DNA from: Collinsella sp. AF08-23
GTDB lineage: Bacteria > Actinomycetota > Coriobacteriia > Coriobacteriales > Coriobacteriaceae
DNA: 64,000 nucleotides
NCBI RefSeq assembly: GCF_003479805.1
Contig: NZ_QUHV01000009.1
Coordinates: forward strand, 1 to 64,000
Direction of reading: 5' to 3'
The position numbers and the translations under genes were made by a program. The notes under the pieces are model-generated. The model saw only the letters and a list, made by a program, of their open reading frames with translations, did not search any database and was not told the origin of the DNA. Within the stretch, counting starts at the first letter, position 1, and each line of letters begins with the position of its first letter. Positions 1 to 9,477 of this stretch are shown here, piece by piece.

Positions 1-185
1 CTCTCCGCCCGGTCTCCAAGATTTCTGCCGCACGCCCATTTCCGGAAGTTTTGTCGAGTTGTGCTACCGTTTGCCGCCACAAGGCGATCCGAACAGAGAC
101 CTCATCGAACAAGCGAGTTGACCGCGGGGGCAAGCGGCCATAGTGATCGCCCCCGACCTCGATTTTGCGGGTTTCATCGGAAGCA
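1..185. other. Non-coding stretch downstream of addA
   Basis: No convincing gene is seen here. It follows the stop of addA. The only distinctive element is the first copy of a dispersed 24-bp sequence described as a separate feature. No strong intrinsic terminator was recognised for the addBA operon. Confidence 0.5.
45..68 (+). repeat. 24-bp dispersed repeat, copy 1
   Basis: These 24 bases occur again, exactly and in reverse complement, at 38595-38618 between birA and folE. The flanking 10-12 bases are similar but not identical. The second copy forms one half of an inverted-repeat element; no matching inverted end is visible near this copy, so it may be a half element. Confidence 0.6.
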
Positions 186-3100
186 TCACAGCTCGTACGT
201 GACGACCTGGGGCTGCGCGGGGTCGACGGGGTCGGGTACCTCGACGCGCACGAACTTGAGCGTCACGCGCTCGAAGCCGGCCTTGTGCAGGACGTCGGCG
301 TACACCTCGGCCTGCAGGCGGTGTTTCTCATGCAGCCGCCCGGGCGTCTCGTCCGGGCTCCCACCGGTCTTGTAGTCGATCAGCAGGGCATGACCGGGGC
401 GAGCGGGGTCGGTGCACAGCAAGTCGATGGCGCCCTCGGCATAAGGCCCAAAGCGCCCCACGAGCCCGTCCATGCCCAGCGTGTAAAACGGCACCTCGGC
501 ACGGCGGCACGGCCAGGCAAGTGCCTCGGCGCGCACATCGCTCGAAAGCCAGCGCGCGACCGCGGCATCGAAGCGCTCGCGCTGGGCGGGCGTGCAGCCC
601 CAGTAGCGGCACAGGGCGTCGGCGCGCTCGGTGGGCAAATCGACGCGATCAAGTTCGATCAACCACTGACATGCGGCATGGAAGGCGCTACCCAGGGCGG
701 TCGGGTCTCCGGCACGCGACAGAGCGGCCCTCTCTTCGCGCTCATCGCGCAGGGCGTCGACCTCGCTCGGCGCGACCGCCTCATCGATGTCATCGCCCTC
801 GGGAGCCCCGGCGGCGGCCGCACGGTCCTCCCCCTCCTCGTGCAACTCGGCGGAGATCGATGAATAACTGTACGAATCACGTGGGGCGCGCTCGGCGGGC
901 ACGACGCGCATGTACACACTCGCCGGCTCGACGAGCGTGAAGGAATCCGTCGGTTCGGGTGCCGGGGCGTCCGCAACCGAGGCCTCCGCATCGGCCGGCT
1001 CGGCATTCGCCTCGTATGCGGCGCCGCCATACGAGAAGTCCCTGAGGGCGATCAGCTCGAAATCGCCCGCTTGGGCGTTGTCGAACACGAGGCGGTCGCA
1101 CGCGAGCGAGGCGCCCTCATCGGGCAGGATGCGCTCGAGCACGGCTTGCGTGAGATCCAACTCGGGCCTGAGGGCGAGAGCCGCGTCCTTGCCGCGGCCG
1201 ACGGGCACATCCATCGCGAGCAGGCAGACCTCGCGGGCGCGCGTCATCGCGACGTACAGCAGACGGGCCCGCTCCTCGAGTGCGAGGCGGTCCTCCTCGT
1301 TGCGCATGGACAGCCATGCCTCGGCGGCCGATCCAGTCGCGCACACATCGTCGACCAAGCTCGCATCGAGCCAGGGCCCCGTGGCGCCCGATCCGCTCAG
1401 ATACTTCTTGAATTGCTTCTCCACCTCGGCGCCGTCGACGAAGGAGCCGGACGAATCGCGGCAACTCGGAAAACGGCCGGGCAGGGCAACGAGGCCGATC
1501 GTGCCGTCATCGCGGCGGGCGGACTGCATGCGATCGGAGTTGGATCGGATGCCGAAGCACTCCGACACCGCGACTACGGGGAACTCGAGGCCCTTGGAGG
1601 CGTGCACCGTCATGATGCGCACCGCGTTGCCCCCCTCCTCGTTGAGGGCGCCGGGTGCCTGCTTGCCCGCCAGGAAACGGTCGAAGGCGAGCGCCACCTG
1701 GCGCGGCGCGTTGCCCAACTCGGCCTCGGCCTCCGCCACGGCGTCGATGGCCTTCAGGACATTCGCAGCCTGCGCGCGGCCCTCCGCCCCCCGCTCGGCG
1801 AGACGGACCATCCAACCGGACTCGTTGACCACATCGCGCACGATCGAAGTAAGCGGGTCCTTCCCCAGGCGCGAGAGAGCCCGGCGCAGGACGCTTCGGG
1901 CACGGGCGAGCAGCGGAAGCTCCCCGAAGCCCGGTGCGTCGTCATCGACGAGAATGCCGAGCTCGATATTGCGGCGACGAGTCTCGCCGGTCTGCGTATC
2001 CCATGCCGTGGCCAGGGCAAGGAATTCCTGGACGCCCAGGGCGAACAGCGGCGAGGCGAGCACGGGGGCGAGGCCTTGCGCGGTATCGGCCAGGTTGCCG
2101 AGCATGTGCACGAGCGCGCGGACGGTCTTGGCCTCCTCCGTGGAGGCGAACACCGATCCGCCGCTGATCACGCAGTCGAGACCCTGCGCGCGGATCGCGT
2201 CCGCGTACACGCCGGCGCGGGGCATGCCGCCCAGCAGCAGCACCATGCCCCCCACGGGCTGACCGGCATCGGCGAGTGAGCGGAACCGGCGGGCGATGGC
2301 CTCGGCCTTGGCCGCCGTGCGCTCCTCGGTGGTGCCGCCCGCGACAAGCAGGGCCTGACGACGCGAGGCGCCCGCGACCCGCAGACCGTCGACGCGCCCG
2401 TCGTGCGGGAGCAAATCGAGGAAGCCCGGCATGATGCCGCCCTTCCCGCCGTCGAAGATGCGGGCGACGTACTCGAGCACCTCGGCGTGGCTTCGGAAGT
2501 TCTTGACGAGCTCGACCACGGATCCTACGGATCCCGCGGCCGCCTCATCCTCGATACGGCGCTGCGCGCGACGGAAGACCTCGACTTCGGCGCCGCGGAA
2601 TCGATAGATGGACTGTTGGGCATCGCCGACGGTGCACAGGGCGCGACCGCCCTCGCCCGTCAGGAAGTTGATGAGGTCGACCTGCTGCTGGTCGGTGTCC
2701 TGGAATTCATCGATCATGACCATCGCGAACTTGCCGGCGTACGCCTCGCGGATGTCGGCATGGTCGCGCAGCGCCTCATAGGTGAGACGGAGGAGGTCGT
2801 TGTTGTCGAGCGCCGAGCGCTCCGCCTTGAGGGCGGCGTACTCGTCGCCGACGGCGCGGGCAAGCGCGAGCAATTCATCGAGTGCGGGGCCGCCGAGGCC
2901 CAGATAGGCGTTGACGAAGGCGTCGGCCGCCTCCGCCTTGAGCAGGGCCACCTGCTCCTTGGGAAAGGCCTTGCTCGGACGGGGCATGCCGCAGGCGAGC
3001 ATGCAGGAAGCGAGGTCGCCGCGCGTCTGGGGGCCGCTCTCGTACGCCTCGAGGGCGTCCAGCGCGATGCGCGCGGTCTCTGCCGCCTTGGCACTCGCGC

Positions 3101-3734
3101 CGAGGCACTGGCGATAGGCGTCCATGAGGCCGGAGAGGTCCGCCGTGCCGCGGACGAAATCGATGTCGTCGAAGCCGTGGCGCGAGGCGCTCGCGCGCTC
3201 GAGCAGCACGCGCACCAGGCGCCTGGCACTCGTGCCCGCCTCGAAACCGGAAGGGTCGAGCTCGCCGGTGAGCGGGAACCACTCCCTCAGCGCGCCCAAA
3301 CCGTCCCGCTCACGGCCGATCACGGCATCGACTGCCCGATCCATGAGTGGGCCGGAGACGGATTCATCCAGCACCGTGAACTCGGGGTCGAGGCCGAGTT
3401 CGAGCGCATGGGCGCGTAGAATGCGCGAGCACATGCCGTGAATGGTCGAGATCCAGGCGTCGTCGACCTGCAGGGCGACGTCGGCCATCCCCTCCTCGAT
3501 AAGGGCGCCACGGACGCGCTCGCGGATCTCGGCCGCCGCATCCTTGGTGAACGTGATGGCGAGCACCTGGTCGAGGCTCCGGATGAAGGGTCCAGACTCG
3601 GGCGAGAGCGCCCACAAGATCCTGCGCGTGAGGGTGAAGGTCTTGCCCGAGCCCGCGCCCGCCGAAACGAACAGCGGGCGGTCGAGGGTAGTCACGATGT
3701 CGCGTTGCTGCGGCATGAGGGTGGAAAGATCCAT
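186..3734 (-). CDS. addA: AddA-type ATP-dependent helicase/nuclease subunit A
   Basis: UvrD/Rep-family superfamily 1 helicase with a C-terminal nuclease, 1182 aa, close to the usual AddA length. Visible motifs: Walker A SAGAGSGKT near residue 25, Walker B IDEFQDTD near 340, motif III QSIYRFRGA, motif V TVHASKGLEF, motif VI LLYVAMTRA near 825, and a C-terminal RecB-like nuclease with FHAACQ and a late IDYKTG. With AddB it would process double-strand breaks and load RecA, acting as the Gram-positive counterpart of RecBCD. It starts 3 nt after the addB stop, so the two are surely co-transcribed. The nuclease lysine and acidic residues look intact. Confidence 0.93.
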   Translation of the reverse strand: MDLSTLMPQQRDIVTTLDRPLFVSAGAGSGKTFTLTRRILWALSPESGPFIRSLDQVLAITFTKDAAAEIRERVRGALIEEGMADVALQVDDAWISTIHGMCSRILRAHALELGLDPEFTVLDESVSGPLMDRAVDAVIGRERDGLGALREWFPLTGELDPSGFEAGTSARRLVRVLLERASASRHGFDDIDFVRGTADLSGLMDAYRQCLGASAKAAETARIALDALEAYESGPQTRGDLASCMLACGMPRPSKAFPKEQVALLKAEAADAFVNAYLGLGGPALDELLALARAVGDEYAALKAERSALDNNDLLRLTYEALRDHADIREAYAGKFAMVMIDEFQDTDQQQVDLINFLTGEGGRALCTVGDAQQSIYRFRGAEVEVFRRAQRRIEDEAAAGSVGSVVELVKNFRSHAEVLEYVARIFDGGKGGIMPGFLDLLPHDGRVDGLRVAGASRRQALLVAGGTTEERTAAKAEAIARRFRSLADAGQPVGGMVLLLGGMPRAGVYADAIRAQGLDCVISGGSVFASTEEAKTVRALVHMLGNLADTAQGLAPVLASPLFALGVQEFLALATAWDTQTGETRRRNIELGILVDDDAPGFGELPLLARARSVLRRALSRLGKDPLTSIVRDVVNESGWMVRLAERGAEGRAQAANVLKAIDAVAEAEAELGNAPRQVALAFDRFLAGKQAPGALNEEGGNAVRIMTVHASKGLEFPVVAVSECFGIRSNSDRMQSARRDDGTIGLVALPGRFPSCRDSSGSFVDGAEVEKQFKKYLSGSGATGPWLDASLVDDVCATGSAAEAWLSMRNEEDRLALEERARLLYVAMTRAREVCLLAMDVPVGRGKDAALALRPELDLTQAVLERILPDEGASLACDRLVFDNAQAGDFELIALRDFSYGGAAYEANAEPADAEASVADAPAPEPTDSFTLVEPASVYMRVVPAERAPRDSYSYSSISAELHEEGEDRAAAAGAPEGDDIDEAVAPSEVDALRDEREERAALSRAGDPTALGSAFHAACQWLIELDRVDLPTERADALCRYWGCTPAQRERFDAAVARWLSSDVRAEALAWPCRRAEVPFYTLGMDGLVGRFGPYAEGAIDLLCTDPARPGHALLIDYKTGGSPDETPGRLHEKHRLQAEVYADVLHKAGFERVTLKFVRVEVPDPVDPAQPQVVTYEL

Positions 3735-3737
3735 CGT

Positions 3738-6700
3738 TTAAGCGTCCCTCCGCTCGAATCCAAGGTCGTGATTGAACGCGCACCGCGCGCCTGGCTTCTC
3801 CGCCGCCGCCACGTCTCCCGCCTCGAGGGAGTCGAGCTTGCGCGCGATGGTCCGCTCGACGCGGTCGAGCAGCTCGTCGAAGCTCATGGAGCCGCCGCGT
3901 TCGGTGTCGGGGAAGCCCGTCCGCAGGCCGGGCACGCGGCCATCGCCACGCTCGACCTCGGCGAATTCCTCGGAAACGGCGCCACACATGGCGGGGGCGC
4001 CGCCCTTGGTCGAGAAATAGAGGGCTCCGCGGGCGTCGAGGGCGAGCTCGGAGTGACGCAACGCCTGCGCGTAGATGAGCGACTGCGTATGCTCGGGCAG
4101 CCAGTCGGGGTCATCCGCCGGGACGGTGCCGTCGCGCTTCGCCACCGTGGGGTCGGAGAGCTTGAAGGCGTTGACGTCGGCGCGGTGCTTGTAGTCGATG
4201 ACCATCGCGCGTCCCTCGGCATCGACGTCCACGCGGTCGATGCGCCCGCCGAGCGGGCGCCCGGCGTACTCGACCCCGAGGCCGTTGAAAGAGTACTCGA
4301 GGTATTCCGGCGCAAAGGGCGCGAGCGCCTCGGCCTCGTACCGGACCACCGCCTCGAGCTGCGGAAGGATCTCATCCACCTGCGCGCGCTCGAGGGCCGA
4401 GTGCGCGACGAGCGCGCCGGAGCTCGAGGTCTTGTTGCGCGCATGCTCGGCTCGGACGCGATCGAACACGCTCCGCAGCCTCTCCAGGCACCCCGCGAGA
4501 TTCTCGGGCGTGACGCGCGGGATCCCTTCCTCGATGAGCTCGGCGTGCAGGCGATGCATGACGTCGTGAACGAAATTGCCCTTCTCCATATTGCCGAACC
4601 CCGCATCAAGCGACTGGGGGCGGACGCGCGATGAGATGAACCAGCACAGCGGACAGGTCGCATAGCTCTCGATCTGCGAGGCGGACAGCTGGCGCGGCAC
4701 GAGACGGGACGGGTCGGCGGGGTCGCGTTGGTACAGCACCAGATGACGGAGGGCGTCCTTCCCCAGCTCCTGCGGGGGCAGGCACGCCACCCGCTCGCAA
4801 GCCAGGCCGGCGCCGGCGGCGATGTCGAGATCCCCCACGATATCGCCCTCGCCCGCCGAGACGACATCCGCGACACGCCCCGACGCGCGAACGGCAGCCG
4901 CCAGCTCCGTCCACATCGCGGCGGGGTAACGGTCCTTCGCCTGGCGGTCATGCGTGACGCGGGCGAGGATTGCGCGAAAGCGCGCCGCGGCCAACGCCCG
5001 GTCGAACAGGTCGCGCAGGCGGGCAGCCGGCTCGAGCTCGACGGGAGCGACGCCGAGCTTGGCGGAAAGGGCCTCGAGGGCCCCCTCCTCGTGCGCGAGC
5101 GAGAAATTGTCGACGTCGACATCGGCGATGAAGACGGCGTCCACGGAGCCCGCGGGCAGCAGGGCGGCATCGGCGAGCGTCATGAATCGCACGCAGGGCG
5201 CCGTCGCGCCCCCATCGGGGCCCGCATGCGCAAAGCCGCTCGACTCGGCGCGACGACGGGCGGATACGGTTAGGCCGTCCAACACCGTCACGGCCACGGA
5301 CTGGGGGACGTCCATCTCACGGGCGGTATCCGCCAGGGCCTCGATGGCCTTGGCGGCCATGGTGGCCTCGAGGCCGGCGCGGACCGACCCATCCCTCCAA
5401 CCGAAGGCGCTCGGGGGAAGCGCCGCAGCGACGGCGCACATGGCCTTGAGCGCCGAAACGGGGCGCTCCTGCCACAGATACGAGACGACACTCGCGCAGA
5501 CGGCGGGGACCTGGGCATAGGGCCCGGAATGCTCGGAGCGCTGGCGCATGGTCGCGGTCTGGCTCTGGTAGCTCTGCAGGGCGCGCAGAACCACCTCGGG
5601 CGTCAGGGAGCGATTGGAGCGGATCTTCTTATCGAACTTCCGCGCGGAATTGGAGTCCATGCCGGAGAGCGGCGAATAGAGCCAATCGGTGAGTTCCGGC
5701 GCGGGCCACCACGTCGCGGCGCGTTCGGGGTCCTCCCCCGCCTCCTTCATGCGGGCGACCACGTCGGACAGGGAGGTGAAGCGACGGCCGACCTCGGTGT
5801 CACCGAACCGTGCCACGAGAGCGCACTCCGAGCAGATCCCACGAGCCGCCAAACGGGGCGAGACCTCATCGAACACGTCTGACGGTCGAGCGGAGGCAAC
5901 CACCACATCACGGCCGTCCGCCACGAGCCCGCTGATGGCGCGCGCGTAGGCGGCTCCGCGAGCATGCGGGCCCGCGACCTCGAGGAACTCGGGGTCGCCC
6001 TGGAAGCGCGGGGCAGATGCGAGCGCATCGAGCCCGACCACCTCGACGGGGGTGGGCAGTCCCGCGACGAGGGATCGCTGGTCGGGGTTGAGCAGCACAG
6101 CTGCCTCGCCCACGCCGGCGACGGCCATCAACAGGCGCATCACATGTCCGGGCAGGCGGGAGACGTCGCGCACGGCGACGAAACGCGCGCACGCGGGCGC
6201 CTCGGAGTCGACGAGCCGCGCCAAGAGGCGGGCGGCCTCCGACGCCTCGACGAGCCCGCGCGCCTCGAGCATGCCGGCGTAATCGCGCACCAATGAGAAC
6301 ACGATGCGCTCGGCGTCATTGCCGGCCTCGGGCAGTTCCTTTCCCGACGCCGCGGGGGCGGCGATCTCGGGCAGCAGCGCCTCGGCAATCTGGCAAACGA
6401 GCCGCACCGTGCCCGGATTGTCCCGCAGGGGCGCGATAAAGGCGGCGCTGCGGCCGGCCATGAGCGCGGCGACGAGCATGCGGCGCTCGAGCGGAGCCAC
6501 GATGCGGCGCCCGTCGCCGAACAGCTCCCACATCCCCTCGATCCACGTCGTGGGCGTCGCCACGTCGACGCCCGTGCCGACATGCGCGTCGGCCAGGGCG
6601 CGGCGGCACAGGTCCCGCTCGGCGAACGTGGGCACCAGCAGCGTGGCGCGGCCGTGCTCGCGCGCCGCTCCTGCAAGCAACGATACCTCGGCGCCCGTGA

Positions 6701-6740
6701 GCGCCGATGCGGATTGCGTCGTGTAAACCTTCAGCCCCAT
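3738..6740 (-). CDS. addB: AddB-type helicase/nuclease subunit B
   Basis: PD-(D/E)XK nuclease partner of AddA, about 1000 aa. The C-terminal nuclease is recognisable: HDVMHRLH, GGRIDRVDVD, then VIDYKH. The N-terminus shows no Walker A motif, so it is probably not an active ATPase. Canonical AddB carries an Fe-S staple with one cysteine before and three after the nuclease; here I see a CPLC pair before it and only one cysteine near the C-terminus, so the cluster may be altered. The frame is open for 46 codons upstream, but I chose the ATG of MGLKVY because a GAGGATGGGG-type ribosome-binding site precedes it and the upstream residues look non-coding. Confidence 0.88.
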   Translation of the reverse strand: MGLKVYTTQSASALTGAEVSLLAGAAREHGRATLLVPTFAERDLCRRALADAHVGTGVDVATPTTWIEGMWELFGDGRRIVAPLERRMLVAALMAGRSAAFIAPLRDNPGTVRLVCQIAEALLPEIAAPAASGKELPEAGNDAERIVFSLVRDYAGMLEARGLVEASEAARLLARLVDSEAPACARFVAVRDVSRLPGHVMRLLMAVAGVGEAAVLLNPDQRSLVAGLPTPVEVVGLDALASAPRFQGDPEFLEVAGPHARGAAYARAISGLVADGRDVVVASARPSDVFDEVSPRLAARGICSECALVARFGDTEVGRRFTSLSDVVARMKEAGEDPERAATWWPAPELTDWLYSPLSGMDSNSARKFDKKIRSNRSLTPEVVLRALQSYQSQTATMRQRSEHSGPYAQVPAVCASVVSYLWQERPVSALKAMCAVAAALPPSAFGWRDGSVRAGLEATMAAKAIEALADTAREMDVPQSVAVTVLDGLTVSARRRAESSGFAHAGPDGGATAPCVRFMTLADAALLPAGSVDAVFIADVDVDNFSLAHEEGALEALSAKLGVAPVELEPAARLRDLFDRALAAARFRAILARVTHDRQAKDRYPAAMWTELAAAVRASGRVADVVSAGEGDIVGDLDIAAGAGLACERVACLPPQELGKDALRHLVLYQRDPADPSRLVPRQLSASQIESYATCPLCWFISSRVRPQSLDAGFGNMEKGNFVHDVMHRLHAELIEEGIPRVTPENLAGCLERLRSVFDRVRAEHARNKTSSSGALVAHSALERAQVDEILPQLEAVVRYEAEALAPFAPEYLEYSFNGLGVEYAGRPLGGRIDRVDVDAEGRAMVIDYKHRADVNAFKLSDPTVAKRDGTVPADDPDWLPEHTQSLIYAQALRHSELALDARGALYFSTKGGAPAMCGAVSEEFAEVERGDGRVPGLRTGFPDTERGGSMSFDELLDRVERTIARKLDSLEAGDVAAAEKPGARCAFNHDLGFERRDA

Positions 6741-6857
6741 GTCCCCATCCTCGATAGAAGTCTCGTCATTCCATCCTACACGCCCGCGCGGACACGTTCG
6801 TGTGGCGCGGGCAAACCCCATGCGATCGATGCGGCGGTTGGTCCCCGTCCGCCGCGC

Positions 6858-6900
6858 AAAAGAAACCGCCCCCCGCAATCTCGTGACTGCGAGGGGCGGG
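6858..6900 (-). terminator. Rho-independent terminator of yerC
   Basis: On the minus strand a CCGCCCCTCGCA arm pairs with TGCGGGGGGCGG across a short loop and is followed by TTTCTTTT. It lies just after the yerC stop and separates it from addB. Confidence 0.8.
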
Positions 6901-6922
6901 CTTTGGCAGTTGTCGGCACGCG

Positions 6923-7219
6923 CTAATTATCGCCGAGCTTGACGAGAATACCGCGATAGCCGCCGTACTCGCCGTTGAGTGCCTTGGAAACGCGGCTCAC
7001 CGTGGTCGACGAGGCTCCCGTGCGCGCCTGCACCTCAACATAGGGCTCTCCCTCGTCGAGATAACGGGCGACCTGCAGGCGCTGCGCGAAGTCGCAGATC
7101 TCGCGCGGCGTGCACAGGTCGGTGAGGAATGCGCGAATCTCATCGGGGCCCTCGACGAGACGGAACGCCTCGACGAGCTGATCGACATCGGGTCGCTCGA
7201 ACATCTTTTCTATATTCAT
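6923..7219 (-). CDS. yerC: YerC/YecD family TrpR-related DNA-binding protein
   Basis: Small 98-aa regulator of the TrpR-like superfamily. The central part (TPREICDFAQRLQVARYL, then TGASSTTVSRVSKALN) matches the helix-turn-helix pattern of YerC/YecD proteins, whose ligand and targets are poorly known. In-frame GTG codons lie 6 and 9 nt upstream; I chose ATG because GGTGGTG then sits at ribosome-binding distance. It is monocistronic, with its own terminator. Two strong palindromes overlap and flank its promoter, which suggests autorepression (inference). Confidence 0.85.
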   Translation of the reverse strand: MNIEKMFERPDVDQLVEAFRLVEGPDEIRAFLTDLCTPREICDFAQRLQVARYLDEGEPYVEVQARTGASSTTVSRVSKALNGEYGGYRGILVKLGDN

Positions 7220-7239
7220 GGTCACCACCAGGCATCATC

Positions 7240-7297
7240 AATGTACTTGGCAGTAACCCTACTGCCAAGGCGAAGTTTAGCACACTAGCGTGCTAAA
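7240..7297 (-). promoter_or_regulatory. yerC promoter overlapped by two palindromic operators
   Basis: Minus-strand -35 TTGGCA (7263-7268) and -10 TACATT (7240-7245) are 17 bp apart. A 9-bp inverted repeat, TTGGCAGTA/TACTGCCAA with 4 bp between (7247-7268), covers the -35 and spacer. A second 8-bp inverted repeat, TTTAGCAC/GTGCTAAA with 6 bp between (7276-7297), lies just upstream. The two palindromes differ in sequence, so they could bind one protein weakly and strongly or two different proteins. Confidence 0.7.
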
Positions 7298-7326
7298 GCA
7301 CCGATGTCATCCGCGAGCGGCACGCG

Positions 7327-8400
7327 TCACCAGCTTGGGAGCGTGGGGACGAGTGAGAGACGCTCGGCAATTCCGGATGTCCAGCGCACCTCATCCGCAT
7401 CACTTATGAGCACCGCCTCGACGCCATCGATGCTCTCGGCAAAGGCGAGCCCCTCATCCATGCCGAGCATGAGCACCGTCGTCGAATAGCCATCGCAGTC
7501 AAGCGAACGGTCGGCGATGATCGTCGCGCTCGTGACGTCCGTGTGCGCGGGCATGCCGTCAACGGGACTCAGTATGTGGTGATACGTCCGTCCGCCTTTC
7601 GAAAAGCGGCGCTCGTGCAGGCCGCTCGTCACGACCGACCCATTCGCCACGTCCACGATTGCGCGATAGTGGGCGGGGTCGCGCGGATTCACGATGCCGA
7701 TCTTCCAAGGGTCACCGGCATGCACGGGAGGGCGCGACGCCCCATCGGCAGGACGTCCGCCGCGCACGACCACGTTACCGCCCAAGTTGATCGCAAAGCG
7801 CTCGACGCCGTGGGCCACGAGCAGCCGAGCAAGATCGTCGGCAATGTAGCCCTTGGCGACCCCGCCTACGTCGAGAGAGCATGCGGGGTCCTCGATGGCA
7901 AGCCAGGGCGCCTCGTCGGGCGCGCTCACGCGTATCGCGCCGATGTCCACATGTGGCAACGCACGGGCAAGCTCCAGGGCGCTCGGAACAACTCCCTCGT
8001 GAAAATCCCACAGGCGCGTCACCGTCCCCATGGTGATGTCAAAGCAGCCCCGGCTTCGCGCGCAGTACCCGCAAGCCAGGCGCACAAGCTCGGCCGTCTC
8101 GGGCGCGACATCGATCGGATGGGGGGAGGCGGCATGGGCGCGGGAGATATCCGAATCCGATCGGGTCCGCGATAGATGGCGCTCAAAGAAGAGGCACCGA
8201 TCCCGGCATGCCCGCAAGGCGTCATCGAGTGCCTCGACGGTACGCCCGGCACCTTCGTCTTCCGACCTCTCGCGACCGTCCCCGCAATACACGTGGAAGT
8301 GCACATCGGTGTTGAAGACGAAAAATGAGATGACGCGCGAGCCGTCCTCGCCGGGATAGGGCTCCGCCGTCTCGATCTGCGCATAGGTGTACTGCTGCAT
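7327..8400 (-). CDS. apbE: ApbE-family FAD:protein FMN transferase
   Basis: 357 aa. ApbE enzymes attach FMN to threonine of flavoproteins such as Rnf/Nqr-type subunits or extracytoplasmic flavoprotein reductases. Family motifs visible: DVGGVAKGYIAD, INLGGNVVVRG, VTSG followed by ERRF, YHHILSPVDGMPA and late SLDCDGYST. No signal peptide or lipobox is seen, unlike many secreted ApbE proteins, so the enzyme is probably cytosolic. The frame extends 24 codons upstream, but the MQQYTY start was chosen because the upstream residues do not fit the family. No recognisable flavoprotein acceptor gene lies next to it. Confidence 0.88.
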   Translation of the reverse strand: MQQYTYAQIETAEPYPGEDGSRVISFFVFNTDVHFHVYCGDGRERSEDEGAGRTVEALDDALRACRDRCLFFERHLSRTRSDSDISRAHAASPHPIDVAPETAELVRLACGYCARSRGCFDITMGTVTRLWDFHEGVVPSALELARALPHVDIGAIRVSAPDEAPWLAIEDPACSLDVGGVAKGYIADDLARLLVAHGVERFAINLGGNVVVRGGRPADGASRPPVHAGDPWKIGIVNPRDPAHYRAIVDVANGSVVTSGLHERRFSKGGRTYHHILSPVDGMPAHTDVTSATIIADRSLDCDGYSTTVLMLGMDEGLAFAESIDGVEAVLISDADEVRWTSGIAERLSLVPTLPSW

Positions 8401-8559
8401 GGCGTTCCTCGCCGTCCGTCGGAATGACGGGGCTTTGGGTAGAATATCCGAGAACGGCCATGGCGATGCCACGGCCGCGTACCATTATCTTAGCGTGCGC
8501 GCCACGTCCTCGGATCCGTCATCGCGTATCCGAGTCGCACGCAGACCGAGAGGCCTCTC

Positions 8560-8925
8560 ATGCGCTTTTTCCTCAACTGGCTCCTGACGTCCATCGCCAT
8601 CGCCATCGCCACGTTCCTCGTCCCCGGCATCGCTCCGTTCGGAGCGGCGGATCCCTGGCTCAGCTTCGCGTTCGTCGGGCTGTTTCTCGGCTTGGTCAAC
8701 TCGTTGGTCAAGCCTCTCATCACCGTCATCTCGCTGCCGCTCACGTGTCTTACCGTGGGGCTCTTCCAGCTGGTGGTAAACAGCTTCATGCTCGAACTCG
8801 CAAGCTGGCTCTCAGTGAATCTGCTCGGTTCGGGTATCTCCATTGCCGGATTCGGATCTGCGCTCATAGGCAGCATCATCGTGAGCATCATGTGCACGAT
8901 TCTCGGCGTGGTGACCGAGGATTAA
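8560..8925 (+). CDS. Phage holin family (YvlD-like) membrane protein
   Basis: 121 aa with about four hydrophobic segments covering almost the whole protein; the first begins at MRFFLNWLL. The pattern ...FVGLFLGLVNSLVKPLI...LPLTCLTVGLFQLVVN is typical of the YvlD/holin_4 superfamily of small chromosomally encoded membrane proteins. Despite the family name these are rarely lytic, and the function is unknown. It stands alone between divergently transcribed apbE and convergent rrf2, with GAGAGG just upstream of the ATG. Confidence 0.85.
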   Translation: MRFFLNWLLTSIAIAIATFLVPGIAPFGAADPWLSFAFVGLFLGLVNSLVKPLITVISLPLTCLTVGLFQLVVNSFMLELASWLSVNLLGSGISIAGFGSALIGSIIVSIMCTILGVVTED

Positions 8926-8938
8926 GGCAAGCGGCCGG

Positions 8939-9361
8939 CTATTCTTCCGCCTCCGGATGAGCGCACATCAGATCGGCTATGGTCACGCCCTCCAGATAGT
9001 CCTCGATGAGATGATCGAGTTCCCTCCACACATGAATCGTGCGGCAGGTAGCCGCGCGCTCGCAGGTGTTGTGCTCTTCGCTCAGACACGACACGGGAGA
9101 AAGCGAGCCCTCGGTCAGACGCAGGACCTCCCCCACCGTGAACTGATCGGGCTCACGCGTGAGACAGTAACCGCCGCCTTTGCCGCGCAGCCCCGACAAA
9201 ATACCGTGACGTACCAACGTCGACAAGATGTTCTCGAGGTACTTCTCCGAGATTCCCTGACGGTCGGCAATCTGCCTGAGCGGAATACGGCCCTCCGAAG
9301 CGTGCTCTGCAAGATCGACGATGACGCGCAGGGCATAGCGTCCCTTTGTGGAGACCAACAT
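8939..9361 (-). CDS. Rrf2-family transcriptional regulator (IscR/CymR-like)
   Basis: 140 aa winged-helix regulator starting MLVSTKGRYALRVI, typical of Rrf2 proteins. The helix-turn-helix (IPLRQIADRQGISEKYLENILSTL) and the wing (GGYCLTR) are clear. Three cysteines lie after the dimerisation helix in a C-x7-C-x5-C pattern, close to the Fe-S ligating cysteines of IscR (C-x5-C-x5-C). It may therefore sense iron-sulfur status; alternatively it is a CymR-type cysteine regulator without a cluster. It is divergent from cysK and 245 nt away, so control of cysK is a natural guess. Confidence 0.88.
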   Translation of the reverse strand: MLVSTKGRYALRVIVDLAEHASEGRIPLRQIADRQGISEKYLENILSTLVRHGILSGLRGKGGGYCLTREPDQFTVGEVLRLTEGSLSPVSCLSEEHNTCERAATCRTIHVWRELDHLIEDYLEGVTIADLMCAHPEAEE

Positions 9362-9477
9362 GATGTCCGTGCTCCCTTCGCAGTGGTCCGGTATGTCGAA
9401 GGATAACAGACAACCCCCCTTCCTTTATAGGCAACGATGGTTTTTTCAGCCGACTCCTGCGGAAATGAACGTCATGT

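Noticed and set aside
8560..8925. Holin gene as a sign of prophage
   Set aside because: The protein belongs to a widespread chromosomal YvlD-like family and has no phage neighbours.
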